Notes under the pieces: generated by a model
Database searches by the model: none
What the model was told of the DNA's origin: nothing
Seen by the model: only the letters and a program-made list of their open reading frames with translations
Part shown: positions 22,994-43,423 of the stretch, piece by piece
Layout: the number at the start of each line of letters is the position of its first letter
How positions within the stretch are numbered: the first letter of the stretch is position 1
DNA from: Viola odorata
Lineage: Eukaryota; Streptophyta; Magnoliopsida; Malpighiales; Violaceae
Assembly (NCBI GenBank): GCA_963691705.1
Contig: OY829543.1
Span: forward strand, 45,702,855-45,766,854
Direction of reading: 5' to 3'
Length of the DNA stretch: 64,000 nt
Program-made: the position numbers and the translations under genes

Positions 22994-24584
22994 CACTCTA
23001 TGAACTATTACGAAAAATAGGAGGGCTTAGGAAGCTCTGTCAATTTTCTTTACAAAAAAATGAGACGGTATTAACATGTGTGATAAATAATGGAAAGTTT
23101 GGTGATAAAAAACGTACAAAAAAAAGTAAAATTACTCCCTTGAACTTTTGATCAAATTCAAATACTCCTCATGAACAAAAAAAATATCTATTTCATCATA
23201 TAAACTTTTCACGAAATGTAATTACCCTTCTTCCATCTATTTTTCTCTCCAAATGAACGTCCACGTGCGATTCACGTGACATTAGTCCATGGAAAATTTT
23301 AAAATACTTTTCTCTTCATTCTTTTTTTCCAAACTCAGCAACAAATGTGGCAGCGAACTCATTTTCGCTTCTCCCTTTTTCCGCCTCTCTTTCCTTCCCA
23401 TCTTTTACATCTACTCTATAAATAACCATCCATTGGTTATTGTCGGTTATTAGAATCAGATAGTAGAAATGCAAAAAATAATCCAGTGTTGATAAAACAT
23501 CAGTATTTATTGTTATTGATGGGTAGATTAATGCTTGAATTCTAAAGTATTGCTCAACCCTCCTCTAATTGAGGCCAAACTTGTAATTTCCCAGTTCCTA
23601 ACTCATACTCTCTCCACCTAAATATGTCAAAAATCTCACCAAGAGACTAAATTGAAATCAGGTGGAAACGTTTGAGACCTAAAAGTCACGTTTTAAAACG
23701 GTTGGGACTAAATCGTTAACAAGTCAATACATACGGGTTGAAATTGAAGTTTACAATTTACCCTCAAGTTATATTCTTCTTTTTTTCCATGTCACAAACA
23801 GTGACTGGCTCTTCTTTTGAACACTGGGACTGGGGACTGGGGACTGGCTGCTCTTGGGTCACTATCACTATCACTGCTCACTGCCAAAACCTGTCCTATT
23901 ATAGCAAAGCAAAACACCACACCACTCCCTTTCTTGTCCTTTTTTGGCACCAGTAGTCCTCTTTTTTCAGTAGTAGCCAATGGACTAATAATTCCACTCT
24001 CTCTCTCCTCAGCTACTTTTCTTTGGTTTTCTTTCTCTGTTTCTCTCTCTATTTGTTTATTCTCTAACTTTTGTCTACAGTCTTAACTTTGAGTTGCTTG
24101 TTCCTTTCCTGGGCAAGAAAATATCTGGTGATCTGATCTCTTCCTTTTAAAGAAATACTACCACTTCAGTTATCATCCAGACAGACCCACACCCAGTTAC
24201 CTATTAGCTATCTGCACTTCTTGCAGTCTGCACTCTCACTTCTTTACCCAGAATCTTTTTGGACCCTTTTCAAAATTTCTTCTTGTTGTAGCTTAGCTTC
24301 CATGCAACAAATTCTTTTAGTTTTCTTTTCCAGTTCTTGCAGCCTGTTCTTGCAATCCCTACCAAGACAACAAATTACCTGCTCAAATCAAGAACAGGAA
24401 AGCACTTTCTTTAGGGTTTTCATCTCCTTCCACTCATTTCTAATTTCTTGGCAGCAGAGGAAAACCCTAAAGTTATAAGGTCCAAAAACAAGAAGGGAGC
24501 TACATCAGCACCCATTATTTCAAGATCTTGATCAAGAAATCAAGAAAACCCTAAAATCTAACTACTCTCAAGATCTTTTTTCAC
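22994..24584 (+). promoter_or_regulatory. ALOG gene upstream region and leader (proposed)
   Basis: 22994-23750 is AT-rich with no gene. 23770-24584 is CT-rich and looks like promoter plus a long 5' leader. AACCCTAA-type telo-box words occur at 24463-24470 and 24547-24554, and in the opposite orientation near 24409-24418. An open frame of 85 codons (24221-24478) lies in this leader and could be an upstream ORF if transcription starts before it. I could not place a convincing TATA box. Confidence 0.4.
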
Positions 24585-25172
24585 ATGGATTTAGCTTCTC
24601 CATCAACAAACCAAACTTTTTCAAGCCCCATAATGATCACCCCCAAACCCACCACCACAACCACCACCCAATCCTCCACCACCGCAATCACCACTCAATC
24701 CCCCACTCCAAGCCGGTATGAGAACCAGAAGCGGAGAGACTGGAACACTTTCTGCCAATACCTGAGGAACCACAGGCCGCCGCTCTCTCTCTCCATGTGT
24801 AGTGGAGCCCATGTTCTTGAGTTCTTGAGGTATCTTGACCAATTTGGGAAAACCAAAGTCCACAACAACACATGCCCGTTCTTTGGCCTCCCAAATCCAC
24901 CAGCACCTTGCCCGTGCCCGCTCCGGCAAGCATGGGGGAGCCTGGATGCACTGATCGGAAGGCTGAGAGCTGCCTATGAGGAGAATGGAGGGAGGCCTGA
25001 AGGGAACCCATTTGGTGCAAGAGCAGTCAGGATCTATTTGAGGGAGGTCAGGGATTTTCAAGCCAAAGCCAGAGGTGTTAGCTATGAGAAGAAGAGGAAA
25101 AGGCCAAAACCAAAATCACTAATCTCATCATCATCAACAACAACACAAGGAGCAGATGCCAGTTCAAGCTAG
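24585..25172 (+). CDS. LSH1: ALOG-domain protein, LSH1/LSH2-like
   Basis: A single-exon gene of 195 aa. Residues 1-42 are Ser/Thr/Pro-rich. The ALOG domain (about 43-168) starts [18 protein letters not shown], continues [19 protein letters not shown], contains the zinc-ribbon insert with His93, Cys97, Cys109 and Cys111 ([16 protein letters not shown]), then [20 protein letters not shown] and [21 protein letters not shown] basic nuclear-localisation segment KKRKRPKPK follows at 169-177, with a Ser/Thr-rich tail. ALOG proteins are plant-specific nuclear DNA-binding regulators of light response, meristem and organ-boundary development. The MDL start, [16 protein letters not shown] and VSYEKKRKR favour the LSH1/LSH2 branch over LSH3/4 or LSH10, judged from memory of the family. 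The start is the first Met upstream of the domain. Confidence is high for the family, moderate for the symbol. Confidence 0.93.
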   Translation: MDLASPSTNQTFSSPIMITPKPTTTTTTQSSTTAITTQSPTPSRYENQKRRDWNTFCQYLRNHRPPLSLSMCSGAHVLEFLRYLDQFGKTKVHNNTCPFFGLPNPPAPCPCPLRQAWGSLDALIGRLRAAYEENGGRPEGNPFGARAVRIYLREVRDFQAKARGVSYEKKRKRPKPKSLISSSSTTTQGADASSS

Positions 25173-25454
25173 TGATGATGATCAAGAACCCAACAGAAAA
25201 GGAAAAGGAATTTGGAGGTGTCAGTGATCAGGTGCTTTGATTTATCATATATGGGTTACAATTTAATTTCTCTTTTGTTTGTGTTATCTTTTTCTTTTTT
25301 GTCCTTTTTTTAAAACCAAAAAAGGGGATGGTCATATATAATTATGGTTAGCTTTATTTCTTTCTGAGAGGATATTGTCCAGATTTGTGGGTACCATTTG
25401 AACTTCTCTTTAAGGGACAGCTTCAGCTGCATGGCAAATGGCCTAGCAATATAG

Positions 25455-25485
25455 TCCTCCTCCTCCTCCTCCTCCTCCTCCTCCT
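25455..25485. repeat. (TCC)n microsatellite in the ALOG 3' region
   Basis: About ten TCC units in a row, followed at 25499-25530 by a degenerate run of AGT/AGC triplets. It probably lies in the 3' untranslated region or just downstream. Confidence 0.9.
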
Positions 25486-25539
25486 ACAAGAAAAGAAAGT
25501 AGTAGTAGTAGTTAGTAGCAGTAGTAGTTATTTGTAGAA

Positions 25540-26998
25540 CTGAGAAATATCCATCATAATTAATGATGCAGCTACTATAGCTAGTGGAAATGACAGCATC
25601 ATCAAATCTTGTCATATGGTAGATTTGGTATGTGTATTCACTGCATTTTTATCTATAAATAGTTCTTGTTAATGTTTTCTACTTACTTCCAAGTGTTTTT
25701 GTATCTTGCTTTTTTATACATATATATCTTAGAGCATTGGTAAATTGTCACTTTAATTTCTCTTAATATCTTGATTAAGGTATTTAAATGCCACCTTACT
25801 TTCTTCTGAATTGAGAGATTATTATCTGAATTGAGAAATTTTGCGCAGTTTCCTTGCGTTGTTACTATAGGGAGCTAAAGAAGGAAAAGAAGCACTAGTG
25901 TTGGATTAATAGCGAGAGATTATGTGATTTTCTAGGAGATCATAGTCCAATACTAGTATTGAAATGTAGTTGAATTACATTTTCTGATACTATATATACA
26001 TATACTTCATTCTTTTAATATTAAAGAAAATATTAGCAAGCATTCGACGTGCATAAATAAATATATATTTGAAATCAGAGTAACAATTGCTAGCTGCGTA
26101 TATATGCCAATTTGAAGATAATCTACACATCTCCATATTTAGACAAGAAGACAAAAACCTTGGATTCATTCTTTGCTAATATTGTTGCCAGCCAGCTAAA
26201 AGCACACATGTTGCAAAGAAATTAGTAATTAATTAGATACATAATTCATGTGATGCAGTATAAAGAAATGGTGATGGCCATTTTCATTCCATCCCTTGGA
26301 CCGACAACCCTTTTAACTATATTAATTATCAACAATTTGTCGCTGGTTAATTTGGGTTTTGGATTTGTCTTCTTGGGTGCATATATGTAAGCTTTAGGAA
26401 CTATTCCTTTTTACTTAAGTTGGTTCTAACTTCTAAGTCCTCCCCAAAAAAAGAAAGAAAAGAAAGTAGGTTCTAAGTTATTAATTTCTAGTACCTATCC
26501 TGATATTCTACATTGTCATCCAGGGCTTGAGATTGTGTTATCTAAACTAAACTATATTATCAATTAATGGATACTTCCTGCAAATTAACGCTGAAAGAAA
26601 TAATAAGAGTCCCGTAATGTCGCATTGCAGGATTTCCCGCGGTGTCTATGTCAATTAATTCGATCTTTTTCCTGTTCGCCAATATATTCAAAATAGCCGC
26701 CAATCCTTTACAGGATATCTTAGGAATCCGCCCAATCCGTCTATAGTTTGATCCCAGGGAGATGATCAATTAATAATTCATCTCAAACAAGACCTTCCTG
26801 CCGGACTTACATAAGGTAAGGAATCGTCCAAGGTCATTAAATAAATGTCATTCTAGAGTATTTGATCATTAGTCATTAAAAAATATCGTTTTGTTTTTTT
26901 AAGACAAATTTGCATTTAACAACACTTTGTGAATGATGTTTCCTAAGTAATTCAGTGCACCAATGAATTCTTCGCACAATCCGGCTCTACCCTTTTTA
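25540..26998. other. Intergenic region downstream of the ALOG gene
   Basis: AT-rich with no gene that I can support. A 69-codon minus-strand frame (26769-26560) has a leucine-rich look (GLAAILNILANRKKIELIDID) reminiscent of one repeat of an F-box/LRR protein, but it is isolated and too short to call. Confidence 0.4.
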
Positions 26999-27008
26999 TA
27001 TATATTCC

Positions 27009-28218
27009 GGCAAAAAGACATTTGGGAACCCTGAACTCTAGCGTTTTATTTTATGGGAACCCTCAACTATTTTTTTATTTAATCCCCGACTCTTTACATT
27101 TTGTTTAATCACAACCCTACCATCACGTTTTGCTGATGTGTCACCGTTATGTGCCTCGTCATGTGCTTACTGGATGCCACATCATCAAGACACGTCAGCA
27201 AATTGCCACGTCAACAAGACATGTCGGAAGTGTGCCAGGGGGGTAATTAAATAAAAAAAAAAGTTAAGGGTTGCAATTAATCAAAACATTAAAGTTCAAG
27301 GTTGTTTTATATCATTTTCCCTAATTTCATTCAATAACCTAAATTCCTCTTTTCCTTTCTTTTTATATAAAATAGTATAATGATAATAATAATAAAAATA
27401 AAAATAAAATTGAAATTAATGCTTCATTGCTAGAATTAGAGGTAATTATGATTAATCTAAAATAAGGTTGCCTACAAAATAACTTAACAATTAGAGGTAA
27501 TTATGATTAATCTGATTAATAATGATTATTAATGGATTTTTTGCATGAAGCCCCCGTACTAAAAAAAAAACAGACTCCTTCCTGAACTATTGGTCAATTG
27601 CAAACGCACATCCCTCTGTTAGTCAAACTAGCAGACTGTTAGTTTTGACCTTGAATAGCAGGTTACCCAAAAAAAACCTGTTGTTCCCTTTTTTTTCCTT
27701 TTCTTTTCTTTTCTTTAAAAATTCAGAAAAATAATTATTACCCCTTAATTGTATTTATTTTTCGTAACCTTATAACTTTTGTCTTCTTCCTCCATTTCCA
27801 TGCGTCGCCGCCCACTCTTCTTCTTTCTATTACATAGTTATAACCTTATAACTTCTGTCTTCTTCCTCCATTTCCATCCAAAGAAAAAATAAAAGAAACA
27901 AAAACAGAAAGTATAATAAAATAAATATGACAAAAAGACATAAAACAACCCTGAACTTTATATTTTTATTTAATTACCCCCCTGGTTTGATGACGTGGCT
28001 TGCTTCTTAATGTGGTTGGGATGATGTGGTAAGTTGCTGACGTGGGATCGAGAAAGTGTATGATGTGGCACATAACGGTGCCACATCAGCAAAACGTGAC
28101 GGTAGGGTTGTGATTAAATAAAATGTAAAGAAGTCGGGGGGTGATTAAATAAAAAAATAGTTGAGGGTTCCCATAAAATAAAACGCCAGAGTCCAGAGTT
28201 CCTAAATGCCTTTTTGCC
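27009..28218. mobile_element. MULE-type element with about 300-bp inverted arms (1210 bp)
   Basis: Left end GGCAAAAAGACATTTGGGAA; the reverse complement of the right end is GGCAAAAAGGCATTTAGGAA. The arms stay highly similar for about 200 bp and resume further in (27240-27320 against about 27926-27990), so roughly 300 bp on each side can pair. The exact 10-mer TATATATTCC flanks both ends (26999-27008 and 28219-28228), in the Mutator range of 9-11 bp. The core is AT-rich with small direct repeats (TCTTCCTCCATTTCCAT twice near 27790 and 27870; TTAGAGGTAATTATGATTAA twice near 27436 and 27492). No transposase is present. Confidence 0.9.
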
Positions 28219-28339
28219 TATATATTCCTGCTCGTTTTTAATCCTCCTTTATAATCTCCTGCATTTTCATTGGCTTGTTTTCGTGGTTAATAATTGCAAT
28301 TAATTGCTGTCTTAATCTCTGTGAAATATTTTTGGGCTG

Positions 28340-29766
28340 ACATTACTGACTGGTTTTCCGTCGGAAATCAAACATTTCAACCAAGGTTTTTACGAAACCC
28401 ATCCGTCGTCGAACGCCCTATTTTTGACCGAGATTTATTTCGAAGGCCTTGCGACAGACTTCATGCTCAAAACAATGCTCAGTCGAAAATTGTAGGTTGA
28501 CTTCGCACTACGTTGCGGCCTTAAAAAATATTAATGAATTTTCGACGGAGGTTTTTATCGAAATTATTACTTTCAATAATTATTAATATTATCGAATTTT
28601 CGCCGGAGACCTATGTTGAAATTGTTATTTTCAATAAATGTGACGCGTAGCGCATCACACAAGCTCTCCTCCTTCTGGGCGCTCTCCTTTACCTTTTTTT
28701 TCTCTCCGAATTTGAACCCATGACGCTTCGCGTGTGCGTGCTCTTTTGCCATCTCTGTTGCATAACAAGTTTGATTCATTCTTTTTTTTTAGTTAACATC
28801 TTCTCTTGCTTTTTTTTTCTTAATATATTTTTTAGAACTCCATCAAAAAAAATTATTAATGATATTTTTTATATGTTCATATAAATAATTAAATATAACT
28901 TAAAAAAATACTTTAAATATTTTTAATTGTAATACAACCTATTTAGTTTGAAAGATAATCTATATTAATACAACCTATCTCTTAATTGTATAAATTATTC
29001 AACCTTTTTTTTAAATGTACTTTAATAAACATTCTAAATATAACAATTATTATAAAATGGCACAAAGAATGTGGAAATTAAATTTTCAGAATGTGATGTC
29101 GAAAACCGTAAACCCTAAATGGTTTTCGACAAAAAGGTCATCGCAAAATGGAAATCTGTTTCGATGAATAAAGTTGTCGAAAAAAAATTTCCTTGTTCGA
29201 TGGCCATTCGGTCATAAAAGAAGAAAGATTTTCGACGAACACTCCGTAGAAAACTTTTTTTGATGGTGTCCTCTGTCCAAACCAAAGAGGTTCATCGAGG
29301 GTATTTCTCCTCAAAATTCTTCTTCTTCTATCGACGACCTTTCGATCAAAAATTTATCACGTTTGCGATGAGTATAACGATCGAAATATTTTCGACGGAT
29401 TTTTTCCTCGAAAATGTTTCACGCTAATTTGGGACGCCAACAATTTTGTGTTAGCCCCCAAATATTTCGACGAATTATAGCGGTCGAAATATTTTCGATG
29501 AACTTTTCCCTCGAAAAATTTTCGAGCTAATTTAGGGCATCAACTTTTTTACATTAGGGCCCAAATGTTTCGGCGGAGGGACCGTCGAAACACTTTATCG
29601 ACGGAAATAACCATCAATATGGAGGTCATTTCTGTCGATAACACTAGAGTAGATTTATTATAAAAAAAAGATTTCTATGGCATAGCCGTTGAAATACCTA
29701 CGAAAAATTCTAACAGATTCTATTGGTCGGAATGACGCCGTCGATGATCGCCAATTTTTTTTGTAG
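28340..29766. mobile_element. CACTA-like element remnant (right end clear, left end uncertain)
   Basis: The right end reads ...AATTTTTTTTGTAGTG; its reverse complement starts CACTACAAAAAAAATT, the typical CACTA terminus. Both halves are dense in short TTCGACGG / CCGTCGAA-type words, like CACTA subterminal repeats (28345-28640 and 29100-29750). No matching CACTAC left terminus was found near 28300-28350, so the left edge is approximate and the element is probably truncated. The middle (28660-28770) contains, on the minus strand, a possible tRNA-like B box (ATGGGTTCAAATTCG). No transposase ORF. Confidence 0.55.
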
Positions 29767-32700
29767 TGTTACTTAATTAATGTTTTTTATAACTCTATGT
29801 TTTAAACTAATTTTATATTTTACAAGTTTATTGGCATTCAAAAAATTAAGCTATATCCTTAACACTTTGATTAGAAGAAAACTTGGTAGTGTCGATCAGT
29901 GATAATTTGTAATTACAAGACTAACAAGTACTTATACTTAAAACTGTAAAGTATCTTGTTTGGTCCAGTTTTAATAGGAATATTACAATTTTTCAAATTG
30001 ACTAAGCTCTTAGGTAAAAATTTGGTTTGATTTGGTTCACTTTTAATAGTTTGATTTGGTTTGATTCATAGTGTTTTTTCCTTTTGGGGGGTTTTTTTTT
30101 CTGTTACTAGATTGACTCACCTAAAATATAAATTACAAATATAGTCACAAAATGAATAAAAATTCAAACACATCAGAAAATATAAGTTTAAAAAAATTGT
30201 ACATGAAATTAAAATACTGTACAAAGTAAATATTTTAGGGCTATTAAAATATAACAGTAGATTATATTAAATTATAATATAAAAAAAAGATTAAAAAAAT
30301 TCTAATTATCTAAAATTCAAAGTATGCAAGTATAGCTAACTCTGACCTAAAAAAATATCAAATATTAGATCAAAATTAAAAATTATGATTGTACATGTAT
30401 ATATTTTTTAATTAATAGTTGCATCCACCCTCAAACTCTGTCCGAGTTGCAAAATGATCCCAACAAATTTTATTTGCAAAGGCCTCCAAGGATGACGATG
30501 GTATGAATATCCACAATATTCACTTAAACTGTATTCATATTCATACCATTACCACATATTTTTACATTAGGTCAAATTATATTCATACCACTAACTATCT
30601 ATACTTAATGAATATCCGTGGATATCCATTAATGGAGAAAAAAAACTTCTAAAAGGCACCACTCAATATTTATGAGTTCTTAAATTGACCCATGTACTCC
30701 ACCATAAATCAAAAAATTACTTTTAAAAGTAAATAAAGAATTTCGAAAATAAAAGTTTAAACACACAATCGAAATGTAGCTTGAAAAATATCCAGAAATA
30801 CACTAAAATTCAACAAATTATAAATCCTCAAACTCATTATCAAATAGACAACTAAGACAAATCCAAATTGCAAGTAATCATACTTGAGTATACTACGCTT
30901 GCTTCCTCATGATTCTCCAGATCGCACACACTTAACGGTTGTGTGATCAGTAGAGCGGGTTTCTTACACAGATTCGGCGCTGCTAGTGCTTGCGTAGTTG
31001 CCCGCTTCTACAATTTACTTAGAGTTGAGATTTGTCACTTACAAAAACTACGTCGTTTGGATAGTTTACTATACAATTTTTTTTCCAATTCTTTTAATTA
31101 TTTTAGTCAAAATTTTGTTTAAATTATGAAAAAATATACTAATACAAATTTATTATTAATTCACTTATTGTAAGAATATTATATATTTTAGTTTCAAATG
31201 TAATATATAAATGGATAATGGATAACGTGGATAATTAAACATGCAAAATCATATTCATACTACTTAACGTGGATAATAAATATTCATATCCATATTCATA
31301 CATACTATTTATCAATGGATACTCCAAATGGATAATTAATGGATATAGTTGACGTGGATATCCATTATTATCTAATCCACTGCCATTCTTAGTAAAAAGG
31401 GCTCTATGTTATCATTAAAAATCCTAACGGAACACATAAAAAATTATTTAAATAAGAAAAAATCATGAATCAACCTAGAGGGAATTTTATCTTGGTAAAT
31501 ATAAGAGAAACTATAAAAATGTGAGAAAAAATAAATTTTAGTTAAACAAATCTAGATAAAGGGAATTTTAGACAAAATTTGTGATTTTCCCTTATTTTAA
31601 TATCTTTTAAATATGGTTTCTAACAGTAACACCAATGGAAGAGCTTATTACAACAAAAATAACAGTTTGGAGGGTTTTTGCAGCTCAGAGATAGTTCGAG
31701 GGTGAATACAACTATTGACCCTATATTTTATTTCTCCGTGTGTCTTCTCTCTCTCTTTTCGGCAAAAGATTAATTTCCTTTGAGCGTCGTCAACCCTGAA
31801 AATAGTGGCCAAGCCTATATGCGTTTTTTAGGGGTAAATAAGATCAGTTTTTTCAAAAATGAAGGACAAATCAAACAAAGAATGAAACTTTATGGACTAT
31901 TATGAAAGATTTCAAAAAATTTGGGGAGCGAATATGATTGATAAATGAAAAATGAAAGGAACTTTAAGGATTTTATAGAAGAATTAAAAACTTTGGAGGG
32001 GTAAATATGAAGAATTAATAAAAATAAAAGAATATAACTTTAATGACCCGTTCTAGCCCCAACGAGGCTTTGTCACTATCTGAAAGAGAAGTCTCTACCA
32101 ACATGATATTACTTCATTCCTAAAACTTGAACTCGAAACTTTAATTATTACAGATAGATCCCTCTTATTTGCATTTATTACAACTCTTTCTTCATGAGTA
32201 TTGAAATTTGAACAGGCTTATTATTCAAAAGAAATTTATTTCCATTTTTGTAAAGGATAATCCTAGATTATTCTGATTCTTTTATAATTTCATGTATATG
32301 AATACGTATATATATAGAACACTTCAAACTACGGTCATTTGAAAAAAAATGGACCAAATTATTTCAATATAGGCGATATGTTTTTTAAATGCTACTAGCT
32401 CGTAGCAAACCTCACTACCTTAGTCTGCATTGGTTTTGGTTTGCTATAGTTTTTTACCCCTCTTTTTAGAATACGGATATATTTAATATATATATAATTT
32501 ATATTGAGTTTCAATTATATTTTTAAAGATAATACAATTAAAATGTCAATTTCAAATAAAATTTAACGTGTAAATACTTTTAGCAATTATAATTTACGTT
32601 AAACATCTCTTTTATACGAATTATAATAAAAAAAAAAGATAAATAAAATAGTAAATCAGGCACGTATCATATGAGTGCTCGTTGAATATTAGTGTAAAAA

Positions 32701-33900
32701 ATGAAGTCAACATGAATTCGTGTTTATGCTTCATAGTAGAATACAAGTAACTAAAGAGCTCAAGCCTCAACTACTAAATTCAAAAAAAAAAATTGTTGTC
32801 ACCCACATAAAGGCAGGCGGACAAGCACATGACCCGAATTTTGTCCGTACAAAAATATCCCGTAATCTTCGGTTCACTTAGCAGTTTACACGTCCACCTC
32901 TTCTTCATTGGTCCCCACCAACTGCGTGCTCCCACGTGGAAGCATGTAGGGTGTGTCGCCCGCTCAACAGTTTAACTTTTTTCCTCTCTATAATTTCCCC
33001 CTTGCCTCATATTTTGCGGAAGCCAGTCGTTGGGTTCGTTGGGCACGCCTACATGAATCACCCTCATGAAATTTAATTTATTCATTATTTGGTTATTTGG
33101 TACAACTAACATTTTTTTTATGATGCTTATTATCCTCTTTTTTCAAATTTATTAATCTAATTTGTGAAAGTTGTAATAAATTTTTTTATTTATTGAAACC
33201 ATCCAATAATCTGGTCATTATATTGGCACCGAAAAGAGGTAAAGTTTTCTTTTACAAATTTTAACATAGTTCCACATATATTTAAAGCTCGAACCTAAGA
33301 CCTCTAATTAATGTAGAACAGGTTGTAATAAAGTATCAAAAATAGATCTATTTATTAGTTAAAATTAACAGTTTTTTCCAGTCTTCTTTCCAGACTTGGT
33401 GAGCATGAGCTTGAGACGAAAATGTAACATCTAATAGATGGATCCTCATGGAAACTAGCCTACATTTTTGTACCGATTTACAACACTTTTATGTTATTAA
33501 AATGAACCAACTTCGCCACGAAGACCTAACCATTAAAACCTCAAGAACTTGTAAAAAGAATCAGCATTCTAGCAGTTAGACTGAAATGTAAACTCGTAGA
33601 TAAACCAGAGAAGTATTAGTTAATGGTCAAAGATCAATGAGACCTAACCCAATCTCAGATTATTAACAAAGCAAATCGCTAAAGTACAAAAGAGTTACGT
33701 TGCAGAAAATAAATTCAGGACAACATATCACTAAAACGGGGTTATCCAGCCGATTTCCAGCTCTTCCCTCTTGCAACATTTTACCTTTAAAATGAAAAAT
33801 TACAAGGGAGGAAAGCTATTCCCCGTCTGTTTTCTTTTTTCCTTTTCCTTTTCCTTTTTTCAAAAGAATGTGTGGATTGAATGGAGATTTATGTGCAATG
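29767..33900. other. AT-rich gene-free region
   Basis: No gene or RNA gene seen. 30485-31390 is rich in TGGATA/ATCCAT words with loosely inverted ends (GATGACGATGG... on the left, ...CACTGCCATTC on the right) and may be an old hAT-like or LTR remnant. 32900-33010 has a CACGTG G-box-like word within CCCACGTGGAAG (32932-32943), but no gene starts nearby. 33400-33900 approaches the 3' end of the JMJ gene. Confidence 0.4.
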
Positions 33901-33981
33901 CAGAAGTGAGTTTTCAGAATATACAGTCAAAAAATTGCCAGTGACCTAAGTGGCAAACCCCCGTGCGACCAAACTAGTGAA

Positions 33982-41446
<7,465 letters not shown>

Positions 41447-42800
41447 CAGTTGTGTTACTGTGACAAGTAGATCGATAATATTAGTTATAATTCTTTACAA
41501 AAAGAAAGAGAAGAAAACAAAACTTCCACGTGATAATAGCCTAATCTACTGCATGGACTTCCCGACTCTGAGAGCTGCTAGCACATTGATTTGGTCTCTC
41601 AAAACAGGTGGGGTAGTATACTTCTAATCAAGCAGTTGACCAAGTTACTAAGCGGATACAATGCCATTCACCACAATGCTAGTTTATAATCATCAACAGC
41701 CCAATAGATGGCATGATTCTGAAGCAGGAATCAGTGTCAGTTTCATAGCTGAGTAACACTAACATTTACCAAATATATCGATCATGCCAAAGAGGAAAGA
41801 AGGTATCTAGGAACATGATAACCTAAAAAAGAAGTATCACGATGTACGAAACTTCATAGGTGCTAGTCTCTAAATGTGCATTGATTAGAATCATTTCCCT
41901 TCCAAAAAACGATTGATCTGATAAAAAGAAGGCCTGTGCAACATCAAATTATCCCTACACCACTTCAATCTCCATTGCGCGATCACACTATAGTCAACAA
42001 ACTCAATCCAAAAGGCCAAAATACATAGACACATTCTAACACTATGCACTTGCGGACATGCCACTCTCCAGTACTACAATTAACACTGCAGCATGATGAT
42101 CTCAAATCATCACAAATTAGCTCTGCATTCCCAAAAATCCAATTGATAGTCAATATTACAGCATGATGACCTCAAATCAACACAGATGATGAACCATACC
42201 AGAACCCAATTCCTCAAATAGCAGGAAAATTACTAAGTTAACTCTAACACCCCAGCTAACTAACAGGCCCATTGGAGAAATAAAATCAGATTTTGATAAA
42301 ATATTATTGTCAAAAGATACTAAGACTAAATTAATCAATTTATAAGAATACTAAAATTAGGGCTTACACGTTGCTGATCCGTATATCGTAGGATCTCCAG
42401 TTTGAGTCAAAATCAGCTCTCGCCAAACAGATGAACAAAGTGCAAACCCCTAATCCGAAAACCTCGAACGTGATTACAACAGATCTAACAAAAACCCTAA
42501 CCCTAGTTCAAGAATACAGGTACAAAGAAAATATTATTATTATTATTACTATTTTATTAGGCAGGAGCAGCAGTACCCACAAAAAATCCAAATATGACAA
42601 TCAAGACCTTGACCCTCTTTTAATCTGTTTCTTCTCTTCTTATCAAACAATCAACCATCAACTACTACTTCGGCTGTTATCATCACAAAGAATAACCAAA
42701 CAAGAACCCTAATAATAATATTCCAATCAGAAGACCCAATTCAGAGTGGATAAGGGCAAATCTGGAAGACTAAAAATATCATAATGTGAAAAGAAAAAAA
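41447..42800 (-). promoter_or_regulatory. JMJ gene leader intron and proposed promoter
   Basis: Just upstream of the start codon the minus strand shows an acceptor (TTGTCACAG, ending at 41458). A matching leader donor CGT|GTAAGC lies near 42367, implying a leader intron of about 0.9 kb. The proposed first exon and promoter (42370-42800) contain two telo-box words, AACCCTAA at 42493-42500 and 42705-42712 (plus-strand orientation), common near plant transcription starts. No TATA box was chosen. Confidence 0.45.
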
Positions 42801-43423
42801 AGTTCTAACCTAAACCAGTGTCTAATAAAAGGAAACAAGTAAAAATAATAGCAATAGTCATATTTAATGTATATAATAATAATAATAATAATACTAATTG
42901 TTCATTTGTTCTAGAACTTTTCAAATAAATACTCAACTATTATCACTAATTTACCATTACACATTATTCTAAAGGGCAAAACAAGAGAGGAGAGGAGTTA
43001 TTTAAGTTATGTATATTGTATTATATAAATATAAATAAAAGTATTAGTAAACATTTTTTTATCAATATACACTATATCTTTGTTCTCCACTTTTCCTAAC
43101 TTTTTTTATCATTTCATTATAATATTAATTGTTTTTATTTTATATGTAAAGTTAGGTTGCGGTTTTGTATATGTAATGTCCACTATTTTGGGTATCTGAT
43201 TCAAGAATGGAGCAAGAAATGATCTCGAAGGAGAGTAAAATTCGCAATTGCATTTTCGTAATTTTTTGTTAAATTAGAACAACTCTTAATCAGTTAGTTT
43301 ACACGCTTGTGGGTCAATAACTCATTTTAATTTTGGTAAAGCAAATTGAGGAAATAAATGTGTTTTTGGTTTTTGGAAGAGTAATTTGGGAGTTTAAAAA
43401 CTGCATTAATTTTTCCATTATTA
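42801..43423. other. Intergenic region upstream of the JMJ gene
   Basis: AT-rich, with an AAT-repeat tract near 42870-42895. No gene or element boundary seen. Confidence 0.4.

Noticed and set aside
24621..25061. Long antisense ORFs over the ALOG gene (146 and 110 codons)
   Set aside because: They mirror the codon pattern of the real + strand gene; Gly/Cys-rich low-complexity products without domains.
26560..26769. 69-codon minus-strand ORF resembling one leucine-rich repeat of an F-box/LRR protein
   Set aside because: Too short, isolated, no upstream exon or second repeat; the resemblance rests on one hydrophobic pattern.
28573..28779. 68-codon minus-strand ORF in the CACTA-like remnant
   Set aside because: Low-complexity Lys/Glu content with no homology; more likely a tRNA-like or repeat-derived sequence.
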